Notes: generated by a model from the sequence alone, not told the origin. A stretch of DNA of 64,000 nt from Comamonadaceae bacterium (GCA_947448885.1 CANFPJ010000002.1:1-64000), one strand, 5' to 3'; shown: positions 16,038 through 25,093, counted from the stretch's first letter. Program-made: numbers and translations.

Positions 16038-16994
16038 TCAGTCGGCGCGGATGTTGCGCTCGCTGGCGAGTTTTTTCCAGCGCGCCACATCGACGTTGAC
16101 ACGTTGGGCAAATGCTTCGGGCGTGCCCGGTGCGGGGTCGCATGCCAGGGTGGCCAAACGCGCTTTCACATCGGCTTGCTCCAGCGCTTGGTTGATCACG
16201 GCATTCATGCGATCCACCACCGCTTTGGGCGTGGCCGCTGGCGCCAGCACCCCAAACCAGGCCACGGTTTCAAAACCGGGCAAAGCCTCGGCCAAGGCGG
16301 GCACGTCAGGCAAACTGTGGTGGCGCTTGGCCGTGGTCACGGCCAGGGCTTGCACCTTGCCGGCTTTGATCTGTGTCGACCAAGGGGGTAAATTGCCAAT
16401 CATCAATTGCGATTCGTCCGCCAACAAAGCGGCCACCGCGGGCGACGAACCTTTGTAAGGGATGTGGGTGATGTCGGTGCCGGTCAGGCTTTTGAACAAC
16501 TCCGCCGACAAATGGGCCGAACTGCCCACGCCGCCCGAGGCATAGTTGAACTTGCCGGGGTTGGCCTTGGCCAGGGCGATGAATTCGGCCACGGTTTTGA
16601 CCTTGGTGTGGGGGCTGACCACCATCACATTCGGGGTGGTGCAGATCATGGCGACCGGCACAAAATCTTTGACCACATCGTAGGGCAGCTTGCTGTAGAT
16701 GCCGGCATTGACGCCATGCGAGCCGGCATTGCCGACGATCATCGTGTAGCCGTCGGCGGCTGACTTGGCCACCGCGTCTGAGCCCAGCACGCCGCCCGCG
16801 CCGGGCTTGTTGTCGATGACCACGGCTTGGCCCAGTTCGCGCGAAATTTTGTCGGCGATCAGTCGCCCGGTCACGTCCGAGCCGTCGCCGGGCGTGCTCG
16901 GCACCACCCAGCGGATCGGTTTGGTGGGATAGGTTTGGGCCCAGGCGCTGGCGCCAAACAGGGCCAAGGCGGTGAGGGTGCAAAGCATGCGCAT
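16038..16994 (-). CDS. Tripartite tricarboxylate transporter substrate-binding protein (Bug family) 1
   Basis: The 318-residue protein is a TctC/Bug periplasmic binding protein. It has a signal peptide (MRMLCTLTALALFGASAWA), YPTKPIRWVVPSTPGDGSD, NKPGAGGVLGSD and THIPYKGSSPAV. It would capture a small carboxylate for a TctAB permease; no tctA or tctB is in the window, so the permease must be elsewhere. The ATG at 16994 has a GGAAGA site. It is 46 bp behind the quinone reductase start on the same strand. It is clearly less similar to the two other TctC proteins in the window than they are to each other. Confidence 0.9.
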   Translation of the reverse strand: MRMLCTLTALALFGASAWAQTYPTKPIRWVVPSTPGDGSDVTGRLIADKISRELGQAVVIDNKPGAGGVLGSDAVAKSAADGYTMIVGNAGSHGVNAGIYSKLPYDVVKDFVPVAMICTTPNVMVVSPHTKVKTVAEFIALAKANPGKFNYASGGVGSSAHLSAELFKSLTGTDITHIPYKGSSPAVAALLADESQLMIGNLPPWSTQIKAGKVQALAVTTAKRHHSLPDVPALAEALPGFETVAWFGVLAPAATPKAVVDRMNAVINQALEQADVKARLATLACDPAPGTPEAFAQRVNVDVARWKKLASERNIRAD

Positions 16995-17093
16995 GGGGGT
17001 CTTCCAAAAGGGTGCGCCAAGTTCGCCATCCAGGGCGGCGCTGGCGGCGCAGGGCGGGGTGGGCATCATTCTGGCACGCACCACCCCCGACCC

Positions 17094-17420
17094 TCAGGCT
17101 TGCCACACCCCAAAGCCGGCTTCACGCAAACGAATGGCCAGATCGACCTCCATGAACTGTGCATCGGCGTGAGGCATGGGGTTGAGCGCTTGGTAAATGG
17201 CTGGCAGCAATCGCAAACCATATTGGTGGGCAAAGCGGTTGGACTTGATGTTGGCCTTGTGTTGGTCAAACCGGGTGTCGGGGTCGAGGCCGGTCATGCC
17301 CACATAGACACACGGCTTACCGGGTTGCGGCGCGTAGTCGGGGTTGGCGCGGCGAAATTTGGGCTCGCGCCACACATCGGGGTCCAACTCGATCACATAC
17401 ACATGGTGGCGCGCGCGCAT
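17094..17420 (-). CDS. GIY-YIG-like small protein
   Basis: The 108-residue product has a VYVIEL segment near the N-terminus and CVYVGMTGLDPDTRFDQH about 30 residues later. This resembles the GIY and YIG beta-strands and the following arginine of the GIY-YIG nuclease fold. The spacing between the two halves is longer than in classical members, and I cannot confirm the catalytic glutamate. The function is unknown; DNA repair or structure-specific cleavage is only a guess. It lies between the TctC gene and the methyltransferase on the same strand. Confidence 0.6.
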   Translation of the reverse strand: MRARHHVYVIELDPDVWREPKFRRANPDYAPQPGKPCVYVGMTGLDPDTRFDQHKANIKSNRFAHQYGLRLLPAIYQALNPMPHADAQFMEVDLAIRLREAGFGVWQA

Positions 17421-17435
17421 GGTGGGCGTTGCGGT

Positions 17436-18277
17436 TCAGTCTTTGGCCGCCACGACCCAGGCGCCCGACAGAACACCGCTTTGGTACAAGCCCACGAAAT
17501 GGGCGTAAGCCGCGTCATAGCGGTCAAAATGCGCCTGCCCCAAGCGGGCCACGGTGGCGTCCTTCAACGACCGGTACATGGCGTGGCGGTCGACCAAAAT
17601 GCGCGTCCACTCCGCGCTCAAATCGATGGCGCGCACCCAGCGCATGCCCACCTGCTCAAACCATTGTTGGTAGTCGGCCAAGGTGGCGATTTCTGAAAAA
17701 CGCATGCCGTCGTACAGCTGCTGGGCGTCTGGTGCGGACAGGGTTTGGTGGCTCATGATGTCTGAAAACACCATGCGCCCTCCCGGTTTCAACACCCGGG
17801 CGCACTCGGCGATGAGCTGGCTTTTGTGGGGGATGTGGGCATAGGCTTCTTGGCCGATGACACAAAAAACTGCGCTGGTGCAAAAGGCATCGCCAGCGCA
17901 TTGCCGTGCACAAAATCGACCTGCGCGGCCAATCGGGCGGCTTCGGTCAAGGCCTGGGCACCGGCCACCCGTGAGGCGGTCAAATCCAAGCCAGTCACCC
18001 GGCAACCGGTTTTCCAAGCGATGTAGCGCGCGGGCCCGCCCATGCCGGCGCACACATCGAGCACATGGTCATCGGCGGTGATGGCCGCTAGACCGAGCAA
18101 TCGATCCACCGCATCGGTGCCGCCGTAATGGTCTTGGTCATGCGCGCTCAGCACGGCTTGGGTGATGTCCTCACGGGCAATTTGACGGGCTGCCACCGCT
18201 TGGAATATTTGATCCGCGCTGATCGGGTGGAAGTCGTAGAAGTGCTCAACGGCTTGCAGGGGTGATGGGTTCATCAT
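17436..18277 (-). pseudogene. Class I SAM-dependent methyltransferase, frameshifted
   Basis: Two ORF-track frames encode adjoining parts of one methyltransferase. The upstream part starts at 18277 and contains HDQDHYGGTDAVDRLL, the SAM motif LDVCAGMGGPARY and GLDLTASRV. The downstream part begins with CVIGQEAYAHIPHK and runs through ARVLKPGGRMVFSD to the C-terminus at 17436. The frame changes at a run of six T residues (minus strand) at about 17866-17871. One additional T would restore a continuous protein of about 280 residues. Either a real frameshift mutation inactivated it or the base is missing by sequencing or assembly error. The substrate is unknown. Confidence 0.8.
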
Positions 18278-18404
18278 GGGTCTGGCCTGGTCAACGGGGT
18301 GGGCTTCATATTAGCCGCCTGACCGTTGCGCCCCAGGGACATGGCGCTGGGGTTAAGCTCAGGCTTGACCCAGCCACAGTGGGGGTCTAGATGGAGCACA
18401 CACA

Positions 18405-18809
18405 ATGGCGATTTCATGGATGGCCGCCCTCAAGGTGGTGCCTTGGGGCAAGGTGATGGAGCACGCCCCCCAGGTGTTGGAAAAGGCGCGCGGTTTGATT
18501 GACAAACACCGTCCCGGCGCGACGGTGGCAGAAGCCAATACCCCAGCACCCAGCGCCGAGACCGGTGAGGTGCCCAGCCTGGGTGAATTGAAAAATCGCT
18601 GCCTGGCGCTGCAGGTGCAAGCTGAGCAACTGCGCCAAACCCAACAGCAAATGGCCCAAACCATGGCCGACTTGGCCGAACAAAACGCCAGCCTGATGGG
18701 GGTGGTTGATCGCTTGCAATCGCGGCTGCGTTGGTTGGGGTGGGGATTGGGGCTGACGGTGCTGGCCAGTGTGGCGCTGGCGCTGTGGTTGGCGCGCAGT
18801 GGGCCCTGA
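18405..18809 (+). CDS. Small tail-anchored coiled-coil membrane protein
   Basis: The function is unknown. The 134-residue product has an N-terminal basic/hydrophobic segment, a Pro/Ala-rich stretch at residues 40-55 and a glutamine-rich predicted coiled coil at about 62-108 (QVQAEQLRQTQQQMAQ). It ends in one membrane helix (WLGWGLGLTVLASVALALWLA), giving a tail-anchored topology. Similar short proteins of unknown role are common in Burkholderiales. It begins on the right-hand strand, 128 bp from the divergent methyltransferase pseudogene. Confidence 0.6.
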   Translation: MAISWMAALKVVPWGKVMEHAPQVLEKARGLIDKHRPGATVAEANTPAPSAETGEVPSLGELKNRCLALQVQAEQLRQTQQQMAQTMADLAEQNASLMGVVDRLQSRLRWLGWGLGLTVLASVALALWLARSGP

Positions 18810-18895
18810 TCGATTCGATCAGCTTGGTCTTTGGCTTTAAAGTGCGACCCTTGGCTGAGGCCATTCAACCGCTGAACACCCCTAGAAAGTTCGCC

Positions 18896-19903
18896 ATGCA
18901 TTGCTTGCCATGCTTCAAATTCATCCAACCCTGGTGGCTGCGGTGCGCTTCAGCCATGGTTTTTCTGGTGGCTGCAGCCACGGCCTCACAAGCCCAAACG
19001 CCAGAGTGGGCGCCCACAAAGCCGGTGCGCATCATCGTGCCCATTGTGGGCAGCACCAATGATGTGTTGGCGCGCTTGCTGGCGCCCAAGCTGTCAGAGG
19101 CCTTGGGGCAACCCGTGCTGGTCGATAACAAACCGGGTGCCGGTGGCAATTTGGGCGCCGACATGGTGGCCAAGGCCACGCCCGATGGCCACACCCTGTT
19201 GATTGGCTACAACGGCCCCATGGCCATCAATGTGTCGCTGTTTGACAAGATGCCTTACGACCCGATCAAAGACTTGGCGCCCATCACCTTGGCGGTCAAG
19301 TCGCCCCAGTACCTGGTGGCCCATCCGGGCTCGGGCTTGCAGTCGGTGCAAGACCTGGTTTCCCAGGCACGGGCCAACCCGGCCAAGTTTTCCTATGGCT
19401 CGGTGGCCGTGGGCAGCGCCTCGCACCTGACCATGGAAATGCTCAAAATGGCGGCGGGGGTGCAAATCACCCATGTGCCCTACAAGGGTGCCGGCCCAGC
19501 GGTGACCGACCTGATCGCGGGCAACATCCAAGTGGCTTTTTTTGTGCCGGGCAATGTGCAACAGTTTGCCAAAGATGGCCGGCTCAAACTGCTGGCGGTG
19601 AGTGGCACCAAGCGCTTCAAAAGCACCCCCCAGGTACCCACCTTGATCGAGGCCGGCTTCAAAGACTTTGAGGCCACGTCGTGGATTGGCCTGCTGACCA
19701 CCGGCGGCACCCCCAAACCCATCATTGAGCGCTACCACCGCGAATTGGTGAAAATTTTGCAGTCCCCCGAGATCCGGCAAAAGCTGGAGGAAATGGAGTT
19801 CGAGGTGATAGCCTCCAACCCCGATCAGTTTGCCGCCTGGATCGCCACCGAAATTCCACGCTGGGGCAAGGTGATCAAAGCCACCGGTGCCAAGGCCGAC
19901 TGA
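18896..19903 (+). CDS. Tripartite tricarboxylate transporter substrate-binding protein (Bug family) 2
   Basis: The 335-residue periplasmic binding protein has a signal peptide ending near ASQAQ. It carries family motifs KPVRIIVPIVGSTND, NKPGAGGNLGAD and THVPYKGAGPAVTD. Its C-terminal half is strikingly similar to that of the TctC protein at 21267 (AFFVPGNVQQFAK, GFKDFEAT, KATGxKAD in both). These two flank a phthalate-type Rieske oxygenase, which suggests a related aromatic carboxylate as ligand. No TctA/TctB is nearby. The ATG at 18896 gives the normal length; the ORF-track start at 18731 lies inside the preceding gene. Confidence 0.9.
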   Translation: MHCLPCFKFIQPWWLRCASAMVFLVAAATASQAQTPEWAPTKPVRIIVPIVGSTNDVLARLLAPKLSEALGQPVLVDNKPGAGGNLGADMVAKATPDGHTLLIGYNGPMAINVSLFDKMPYDPIKDLAPITLAVKSPQYLVAHPGSGLQSVQDLVSQARANPAKFSYGSVAVGSASHLTMEMLKMAAGVQITHVPYKGAGPAVTDLIAGNIQVAFFVPGNVQQFAKDGRLKLLAVSGTKRFKSTPQVPTLIEAGFKDFEATSWIGLLTTGGTPKPIIERYHRELVKILQSPEIRQKLEEMEFEVIASNPDQFAAWIATEIPRWGKVIKATGAKAD

Positions 19904-19931
19904 GGTTTTTGCACCCAGCGCCGCCCATTTG

Positions 19932-19990
19932 GTCGGCTCGCGCCGACAATAGCGCCCATGGCCCTGCGGGGCTTGTTTTATTCAGAGGAG
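19932..19990 (+). other. Two-hairpin leader before the Rieske oxygenase gene
   Basis: GTCGGC-TCGC-GCCGAC (19932-19947) is a perfect 6-bp hairpin. Further on, GCCC-TGCG-GGGC (19961-19972) is followed by TTGTTTTATT and then the ribosome site GAGGAG. The second element looks like a short intrinsic terminator, so the leader could attenuate transcription from the upstream tctC gene. This is seen only as sequence; folding was not computed. Confidence 0.35.
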
Positions 19991-19995
19991 TTTGT

Positions 19996-21270
19996 ATGAG
20001 TCCCGAAATGTCCCAAACCTTGACCCAGACCGGCGCTGGCACGCCCATGGGCAATTTGATGCGCCGCTATTGGGTGCCGGTGGTCATGTCCAGTGAAATC
20101 GCCGAAGCCGATGGCCCGCAGGTGCGGGTGCAAATCATGGGCGAGAAGTTGCTGGCTTTCCGCGACTCCGATGGCTTGCCCGGTTTGATCAGCGAGTTTT
20201 GCTCGCACCGCGGCGTGTCGCTGTTTTTTGGCCGCAACGAAGAAAAGGGCATCCGCTGCGCGTACCACGGCGTCAAATTCGACCGCCTGGGCAACTGCGT
20301 GGATGTGCCCTCTGCGCCGCAGATGTGCGAGAAGATGAAGATCGTGGGCTACCCCTGCATCGAGCGGGGCGGCGTGGTCTGGGCTTACATGGGGCCCGCT
20401 GAGCATCGACCCGCCGAGCCCGAGGTGGAGTGGTGCACGCTGCCACCCAGCCATGTGTTTGTGTCCAAGCGCTGGCAGCGCTCCAATTACCTGCAGGCCA
20501 TGGAGGGCGGCATTGACACCGCCCACGTGTCGTATGTGCACAGCATGGACGTGACCACCGACCCCATGCACCGGGGTGTCAAGGCGCTGGACTACATCAA
20601 GGCCGACGGCAACGTGGTGTTCAACATCGAAAAAACCGAATTTGGCATGACCTTGTTGGGCCGCCGAATGGGTGAGCCCGACAGCTACTATTGGCGCATC
20701 ACGCAGTGGTTGTTCCCCTGGTACACCTTGATCCCACCGTTTGGCGACCATGCCTTGGGCGGCCATGTGTGGGTGCCCATCGATGACCACAATTGCTGGG
20801 CCTGGAGCATCAATTACCGGCCTGAAGCCCCGCTGGGCGAAGAGGAGTTGCACCACATGCATGCAGGTCGTGGCATCCACAACGAATACGAAGCCCCGGG
20901 CAGCTTTATTCCCAAGGCCAATTCAGACAACGATTACCTGATCGACCGCAAAGCCCAAAAAGAGCGGCGCTTGTACAGTGGCGTGGCCGGCATCGCGGCG
21001 CAAGACTACTCATTGCAAGAAAGCATGGGCCCGATCCAAAACCACGCCGAAGAAAAGATCCTGCCCACCGACCGCGGCATTGTGATGGCGCGGCGCATGC
21101 TCTACGAGGCGGCCACCGATCTGGCCAAAGGGGTCGCGCCCCCCGCGCTCAATGCCACCGCGCAACGGGTGCGCGCCGCTGGCGTATTGCTGGACAAAGC
21201 CCAAGACCCGGTGACCTGGGCCAAGGACCATTTGGCCAATGACTTGACCCAACCGGTCTACACCCTGTGA
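19996..21270 (+). CDS. Rieske 2Fe-2S oxygenase, phthalate 4,5-dioxygenase-like
   Basis: The 424-residue single-subunit oxygenase has the Rieske motif CSHRG...CAYHG (about residues 64-86). It also has a mononuclear-iron region GGIDTAHVSYVH typical of the phthalate/vanillate oxygenase group. Such enzymes hydroxylate or O-demethylate aromatic carboxylates using electrons from a separate 2Fe-2S/FMN reductase, which is not encoded nearby. The ATG at 19996 follows GAGGAG at the right distance. It lies between two related TctC binding proteins, overlaps the second by GTGA, and an SDR follows. Together these suggest one small aromatic-acid uptake-and-oxidation unit. The exact substrate is unknown. 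Confidence 0.88.
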   Translation: MSPEMSQTLTQTGAGTPMGNLMRRYWVPVVMSSEIAEADGPQVRVQIMGEKLLAFRDSDGLPGLISEFCSHRGVSLFFGRNEEKGIRCAYHGVKFDRLGNCVDVPSAPQMCEKMKIVGYPCIERGGVVWAYMGPAEHRPAEPEVEWCTLPPSHVFVSKRWQRSNYLQAMEGGIDTAHVSYVHSMDVTTDPMHRGVKALDYIKADGNVVFNIEKTEFGMTLLGRRMGEPDSYYWRITQWLFPWYTLIPPFGDHALGGHVWVPIDDHNCWAWSINYRPEAPLGEEELHHMHAGRGIHNEYEAPGSFIPKANSDNDYLIDRKAQKERRLYSGVAGIAAQDYSLQESMGPIQNHAEEKILPTDRGIVMARRMLYEAATDLAKGVAPPALNATAQRVRAAGVLLDKAQDPVTWAKDHLANDLTQPVYTL

Positions 21271-22253
21271 CACGCCGCCTCCGCTCGTTGAGCGCGGGCA
21301 TGCGTTGGGTTTGGCTGGTCTGTGGGTTGGCCGGCCATGCTTTTGCCGTGGCCCAAGACTGGTCGCCCAGCAAAACCGTGCGCATCGTGGTGCCCATTGC
21401 GGGCACCACCAACGACACCCTGGCGCGTTTGGTGGCACCCAAGTTGGCCGAGGCGCTGGGGCAAGCCGTGATGGTGGAAAACCGACCGGGTGCTGGCGGC
21501 AACATCGGGTCTGTCTTTGTGTCCAAGGCCGAGCCCGATGGCCATACCTTGCTGGTGGGCTACAACGGGCCGATGGCCATCAACCCCACCTTGATGAAGA
21601 ACGCGCTCGACCCGGTCAAGGACTTGACCCCCGTCACCCTGGCCATGAAGGGTGCGCAGTACCTGGTGGTCAACCCGGCAGCGGGGTTTGCCAATGTGCA
21701 AGAGTTGGTGCAAAGCGCCAAGAAAAATCCCAACAAATGGTCGTATGCCTCGGTGGCAGTGGGCAGTGGCTCGCACCTGACCATGGAAATGCTGAAGATG
21801 GCGGCCGATATCAACCTCACCCATGTCCCCTACAAAGGCGGCGGAGAAGCGATTGGTGCTTTGGTCGCCGGGGACGTGCAAGCGGCCTTTTTTGTGCCTG
21901 GCAATGTGCAGCAATTCGCCAAGGAAGGGCGCTTGCGTTTGCTGGCTTCAACTGGACGAAAGCGCTATGCCAGCACACCCGAAGTGCCGACCATGATCGA
22001 GCTGGGCTTCAAAGACTTTGAGGCCACCGTGTGGGCCGGTTTTCTGTTGCCGGCCAAAACCCCCAAGCCCATCGTCGATCGCTATCACCGCGAGCTGATC
22101 AAGGTGCTGCAAAGCCCAGAGGTGGCTGACAAGTTGCGCCAAATGGAGTATGACGTGGTGACCTGCACGCCCGATGAGTTTTCGGCCTGGATCAAAACCG
22201 AAATTCAACGCTGGGGCCAGATCATCAAAGCCACTGGTTCCAAGGCGGATTGA
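21267..22253 (+). CDS. Tripartite tricarboxylate transporter substrate-binding protein (Bug family) 3
   Basis: The 328-residue TctC/Bug protein starts with GTG at 21267, overlapping the oxygenase stop (GTGA). It has a signal peptide (LVCGLAGHAFAVAQ) and the motifs KTVRIVVPIAGTTND, NRPGAGGNIGS and THVPYKGGGEAI. It closely resembles the TctC protein at 18896 over its whole length and probably arose by duplication. The shared AFFVPGNVQQFAK segment suggests similar ligands. It is translationally coupled to the Rieske oxygenase. Confidence 0.9.
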   Translation: MTRRLRSLSAGMRWVWLVCGLAGHAFAVAQDWSPSKTVRIVVPIAGTTNDTLARLVAPKLAEALGQAVMVENRPGAGGNIGSVFVSKAEPDGHTLLVGYNGPMAINPTLMKNALDPVKDLTPVTLAMKGAQYLVVNPAAGFANVQELVQSAKKNPNKWSYASVAVGSGSHLTMEMLKMAADINLTHVPYKGGGEAIGALVAGDVQAAFFVPGNVQQFAKEGRLRLLASTGRKRYASTPEVPTMIELGFKDFEATVWAGFLLPAKTPKPIVDRYHRELIKVLQSPEVADKLRQMEYDVVTCTPDEFSAWIKTEIQRWGQIIKATGSKAD

Positions 22254-22255
22254 CC

Positions 22256-23029
22256 ATGGATCGCTTGAAAAACAAAGCGGCATTGATCACCGGTGCGGGT
22301 GCGGGCATTGGCGCGGCCACGGCGCGCTTGTTTTGTGCCCAGGGCGCGCGCGTGTGTTTGCTGGACGCCAACCCCCAGGCCTTGCGCGACACCCAAGCCA
22401 AACTGCTGGCCGAATTTCCCCAGGCCAGCGTGCAAACGGCCCAAGCCGACATCGCCGATGAAGGGCAAGCGCAGGCGGCCGTGCAGACGGCTGTGGCCGC
22501 GCTGGGTGGTTTGGATGTGTTGGTCAACAACGCGGCCATGCGCAATTACTCGGCCTTGGCCGATGCCACCCCTGCCGAGTGGCAGGCGATGGTGGGCGTG
22601 AACTTGGTGGGCACGGCCACCATGAGCCGCTGGGCCTTGCCGCATTTGCGTGCCAGTGGGCGCGGCAGCATCGTCAATGTGTCATCGGCCCATGCGCTGA
22701 TCGGGCGCAAGGGCATGGGCTTGTACGACAGCACCAAGGCCGGGATGCTGGCCATGACCCGCACCCTGGCCTTTGAAGAGGTGCAGCACGGTGTGCGTGT
22801 GAATGCGGTGTGTCCGGGTTCGACCTTCACCGACTTTCACATTGGCCGCGCCGTGGCGGCCGGCAAATCGCCCGAACAACTCAAAACCGAGCGCGCTGGC
22901 AATTCCTTGATGGGCCGCTGGGCCGAACCCCAAGAAATGGCCTGGCCGATTGTGTGGCTGGCCTCGGACGAGGCGTCCTTCATCACCGGCGCCACCTTGA
23001 TGGCCGATGGCGGCTTGTCCATCATGTGA
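22256..23029 (+). CDS. Short-chain dehydrogenase/reductase
   Basis: The 257-residue classical SDR shows the NAD(P)-binding motif ALITGAGAGIGAA, NNAAM (variant of NNAG), catalytic VSSAHALIG and YDSTK (Y-x-x-x-K), and a C-terminal FITGATLMADGG. It could oxidise a cis-dihydrodiol or hydroxy acid made by the neighbouring Rieske oxygenase, but the substrate is unknown. The ATG at 22256 follows the TctC stop by 2 bp. The ORF-track start (TTG, 22250) overlaps and is less likely. Confidence 0.88.
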   Translation: MDRLKNKAALITGAGAGIGAATARLFCAQGARVCLLDANPQALRDTQAKLLAEFPQASVQTAQADIADEGQAQAAVQTAVAALGGLDVLVNNAAMRNYSALADATPAEWQAMVGVNLVGTATMSRWALPHLRASGRGSIVNVSSAHALIGRKGMGLYDSTKAGMLAMTRTLAFEEVQHGVRVNAVCPGSTFTDFHIGRAVAAGKSPEQLKTERAGNSLMGRWAEPQEMAWPIVWLASDEASFITGATLMADGGLSIM

Positions 23030-23196
23030 GACCGCACCCTTGGGCGTGGTTTGAACCAACCCCAGACGGCGCGACCTGAGGTGGCCACCCCCTGCCGCTT
23101 CGATGGGTGATCGGTGTCTGCGGGTCATCCGCCAGCAGCCCTTTGTCAGCCAGGTTTGGCACAATGGTCTGGCACCACCGCATTCCAGGAGGCCCC

Positions 23197-23670
23197 ATGG
23201 CGCACCGCAACTTCTATTCAGGCTTGGCCCTTTGGGGCTGCGTGCTGTCCTCGGCGGCTTGGGGCCAAGAGATGGCGCGGGTGGTTTCCACCACGCCAGT
23301 GATCCAAACGGTGACGGTCACCGAGCCCAGTTGCAGCAGTGTGGGCAACGCACCGGCCCAGTGTGGGCAAGTCACCCAGTTGCAAAACCGCATCACCCAT
23401 TACCAAGTGGTTTATGAGTACGGCGGCAAAACCTACAGCGCGGCGTTGGCCCAAGACCCAGGTCCCTGGCTGCCCATCCAGGTGACCCCCGTGGTCGAGT
23501 CCAGCCCACCCACGGCGCCTGCCCCCACCTGGGTGGCAGCAGCGCCGCCCGTGCCGGCACCGGTGGTGGTGGCTCCCTACCCCTACGTGTACGCGCCGGT
23601 GTATCGCCCCCATCCCTTTTCGGTTCATTTTGGGTTTTATGGGGGACGCGGTTACCGCCATTGGCGTTGA
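23197..23670 (+). CDS. Exported hypothetical protein with proline-rich tail
   Basis: The function is unknown. The 157-residue product has a signal peptide (FYSGLALWGCVLSSAAWGQ), a short domain with two cysteines (EPSCSSVGNAPAQCGQ) and the sequence ITHYQVVYEYGGKTYSA. A Pro/Ala-rich linker and a Tyr/His/Gly-rich end follow. The middle segment resembles the short beta-rich exported proteins common in Burkholderiales that may bind the cell envelope. The start at 23197 has a perfect AGGAGG site. It is a monocistronic unit flanked by 167- and 163-bp gaps in which I see nothing specific. Confidence 0.7.
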   Translation: MAHRNFYSGLALWGCVLSSAAWGQEMARVVSTTPVIQTVTVTEPSCSSVGNAPAQCGQVTQLQNRITHYQVVYEYGGKTYSAALAQDPGPWLPIQVTPVVESSPPTAPAPTWVAAAPPVPAPVVVAPYPYVYAPVYRPHPFSVHFGFYGGRGYRHWR

Positions 23671-23833
23671 AGCCGCCAACCCCGTGTCGCGTGCGCGGTT
23701 GACCCGCCTGGAGGGCTTGGCGATACTGCGCACCTCCCCAATGGTCGATGTGGCGGTCCACACCGCCACCCCCTGAAACCCCATGTCGGGGCAGTGCGCT
23801 GCCCCAGGCGATGCCGTCTGACCCCCGGACCGC

Positions 23834-25093
23834 ATGGCTGGAAAGTGTTTTTTGCCCAAAATTTTTCATGGATGGCGCATCGCTGGCGCGGCCAGCTCAT
23901 TGCAGTTCATGCAATCGGCGCTGCTGACCCAATCCTTTGGCGCTTATGTGGCCTTGCTGGCCGAGGAGCGCGGTTGGAGCAAAACATCGTTGGCCGGTGC
24001 GGCGGCCATGCAGTCGCTGGAGGCCGCCATTTTGGGCCCTTTGCTGGGCTGGGTGATGGACCGTTTTGGCCCGCAAGCCATGATCCGTTGGGGCATCGTG
24101 GCTTTTGCCCTGGGCTTTGTGGCGCTGTCCCAAATCGAATCCATTTCTGGGTTTTATGTCAGTGCCCTGATCTTGGCGGTGGGGGCCAGCTTGTGCGGCT
24201 ACTTTCCGCTCACCGTGGCCATCATCCATTGGTTTGAGCGCCACCGCGCGCGCGCCTTGTCGGTGCTGAGTTTGGGCCTGGCCCTGGGCGGCCTGGCCGT
24301 GCCGTTGGTGGCTTGGTCGATGCACAGCTTTGGCTGGCGCACCACGGCCATGGCCTCGGCGGTGGTGGCCTTGTTGGTCGGCATTCCGCTGGCCTCGGTC
24401 ATCCGCGGGCGGCCCGAAGACATGGGGTTGACGGTGGATGGCGGGCCCCCATCCCAGCCCATGACCGCCCAAGACGCGGCTCACGGGGGCAGCACCGGGG
24501 TGGAGTTCACCGCCCGCCAAGCCTTGCGCACCCAAGCCTTTTGGTTGTTGGGCCTGGGTCACGGCGTGGCGTTGTTGGTGGTCACCGCGGTCAACGTTCA
24601 CGCCATCACCCACATGAAAGAAGGCCTGGGCTATACCGTGGGCGAGGCCGCCTGGTTCATTCTGCTGATGACGGTGGGCCAAGTTTTTGGGGTGCTGTCG
24701 GGCGCCTGGATGGGCGACAAGTACGACAAGCGGCGGGTGGCGGCCGCCTGCATGTTGATGCACGGCAGCGGCTTGTTGCTGCTGACCTATGCCACCCATT
24801 CGGCCGAGTTGGTGGCCTTTGCGTTGTTGCATGGCATCGCTTGGGGTTTGCGGGGGCCGTTCATGCAAGCGCTGCGTGCCGATTACTTTGGCCGCAATGC
24901 GATTGGCATGATTTTGGGTTTGTCGGCGGTGATCATTGCCCTGGGGCAAGTGGCCGGTCCGTTGGTGGCCGGTTTTTTTGCCGATCTGACGGGCAATTAC
25001 CGCTTGGGTTTCACCGTCCTGGCCTTGATGGCCTGCGCCGGGTCGGTGTTGTTTTTGATGGCCAAACCGCCGCGCTTGCCAACGACGGATTGA
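23834..25093 (+). CDS. MFS transporter, monocarboxylate/oxalate-formate type
   Basis: The 419-residue protein has twelve predicted helices, with GWVMDRFGPQAMIRWG as motif A in the N-terminal half and GDKYDKRRVAAAC in the C-terminal half. It resembles the MCT/OFA group that carries small carboxylates, and an uptake role for the substrate of the following leuCD/amidase operon is plausible. That operon starts 138 bp downstream on the same strand. The ATG at 23834 gives the normal short cytoplasmic N-terminus. Confidence 0.82.
   Translation: MAGKCFLPKIFHGWRIAGAASSLQFMQSALLTQSFGAYVALLAEERGWSKTSLAGAAAMQSLEAAILGPLLGWVMDRFGPQAMIRWGIVAFALGFVALSQIESISGFYVSALILAVGASLCGYFPLTVAIIHWFERHRARALSVLSLGLALGGLAVPLVAWSMHSFGWRTTAMASAVVALLVGIPLASVIRGRPEDMGLTVDGGPPSQPMTAQDAAHGGSTGVEFTARQALRTQAFWLLGLGHGVALLVVTAVNVHAITHMKEGLGYTVGEAAWFILLMTVGQVFGVLSGAWMGDKYDKRRVAAACMLMHGSGLLLLTYATHSAELVAFALLHGIAWGLRGPFMQALRADYFGRNAIGMILGLSAVIIALGQVAGPLVAGFFADLTGNYRLGFTVLALMACAGSVLFLMAKPPRLPTTD

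Noticed and set aside
17860-17875. Programmed -1 frameshift in the methyltransferase
   Set aside because: The run is G TTT TTT G, which does not give a proper X-XXY-YYZ slippery heptamer, and no downstream structure is obvious. A simple indel is more likely.
23675-23705. Hairpin CAACCCCG...CGCGGTTG after the small exported protein
   Set aside because: One mismatch, long loop and no T-run; too weak to list as a terminator.
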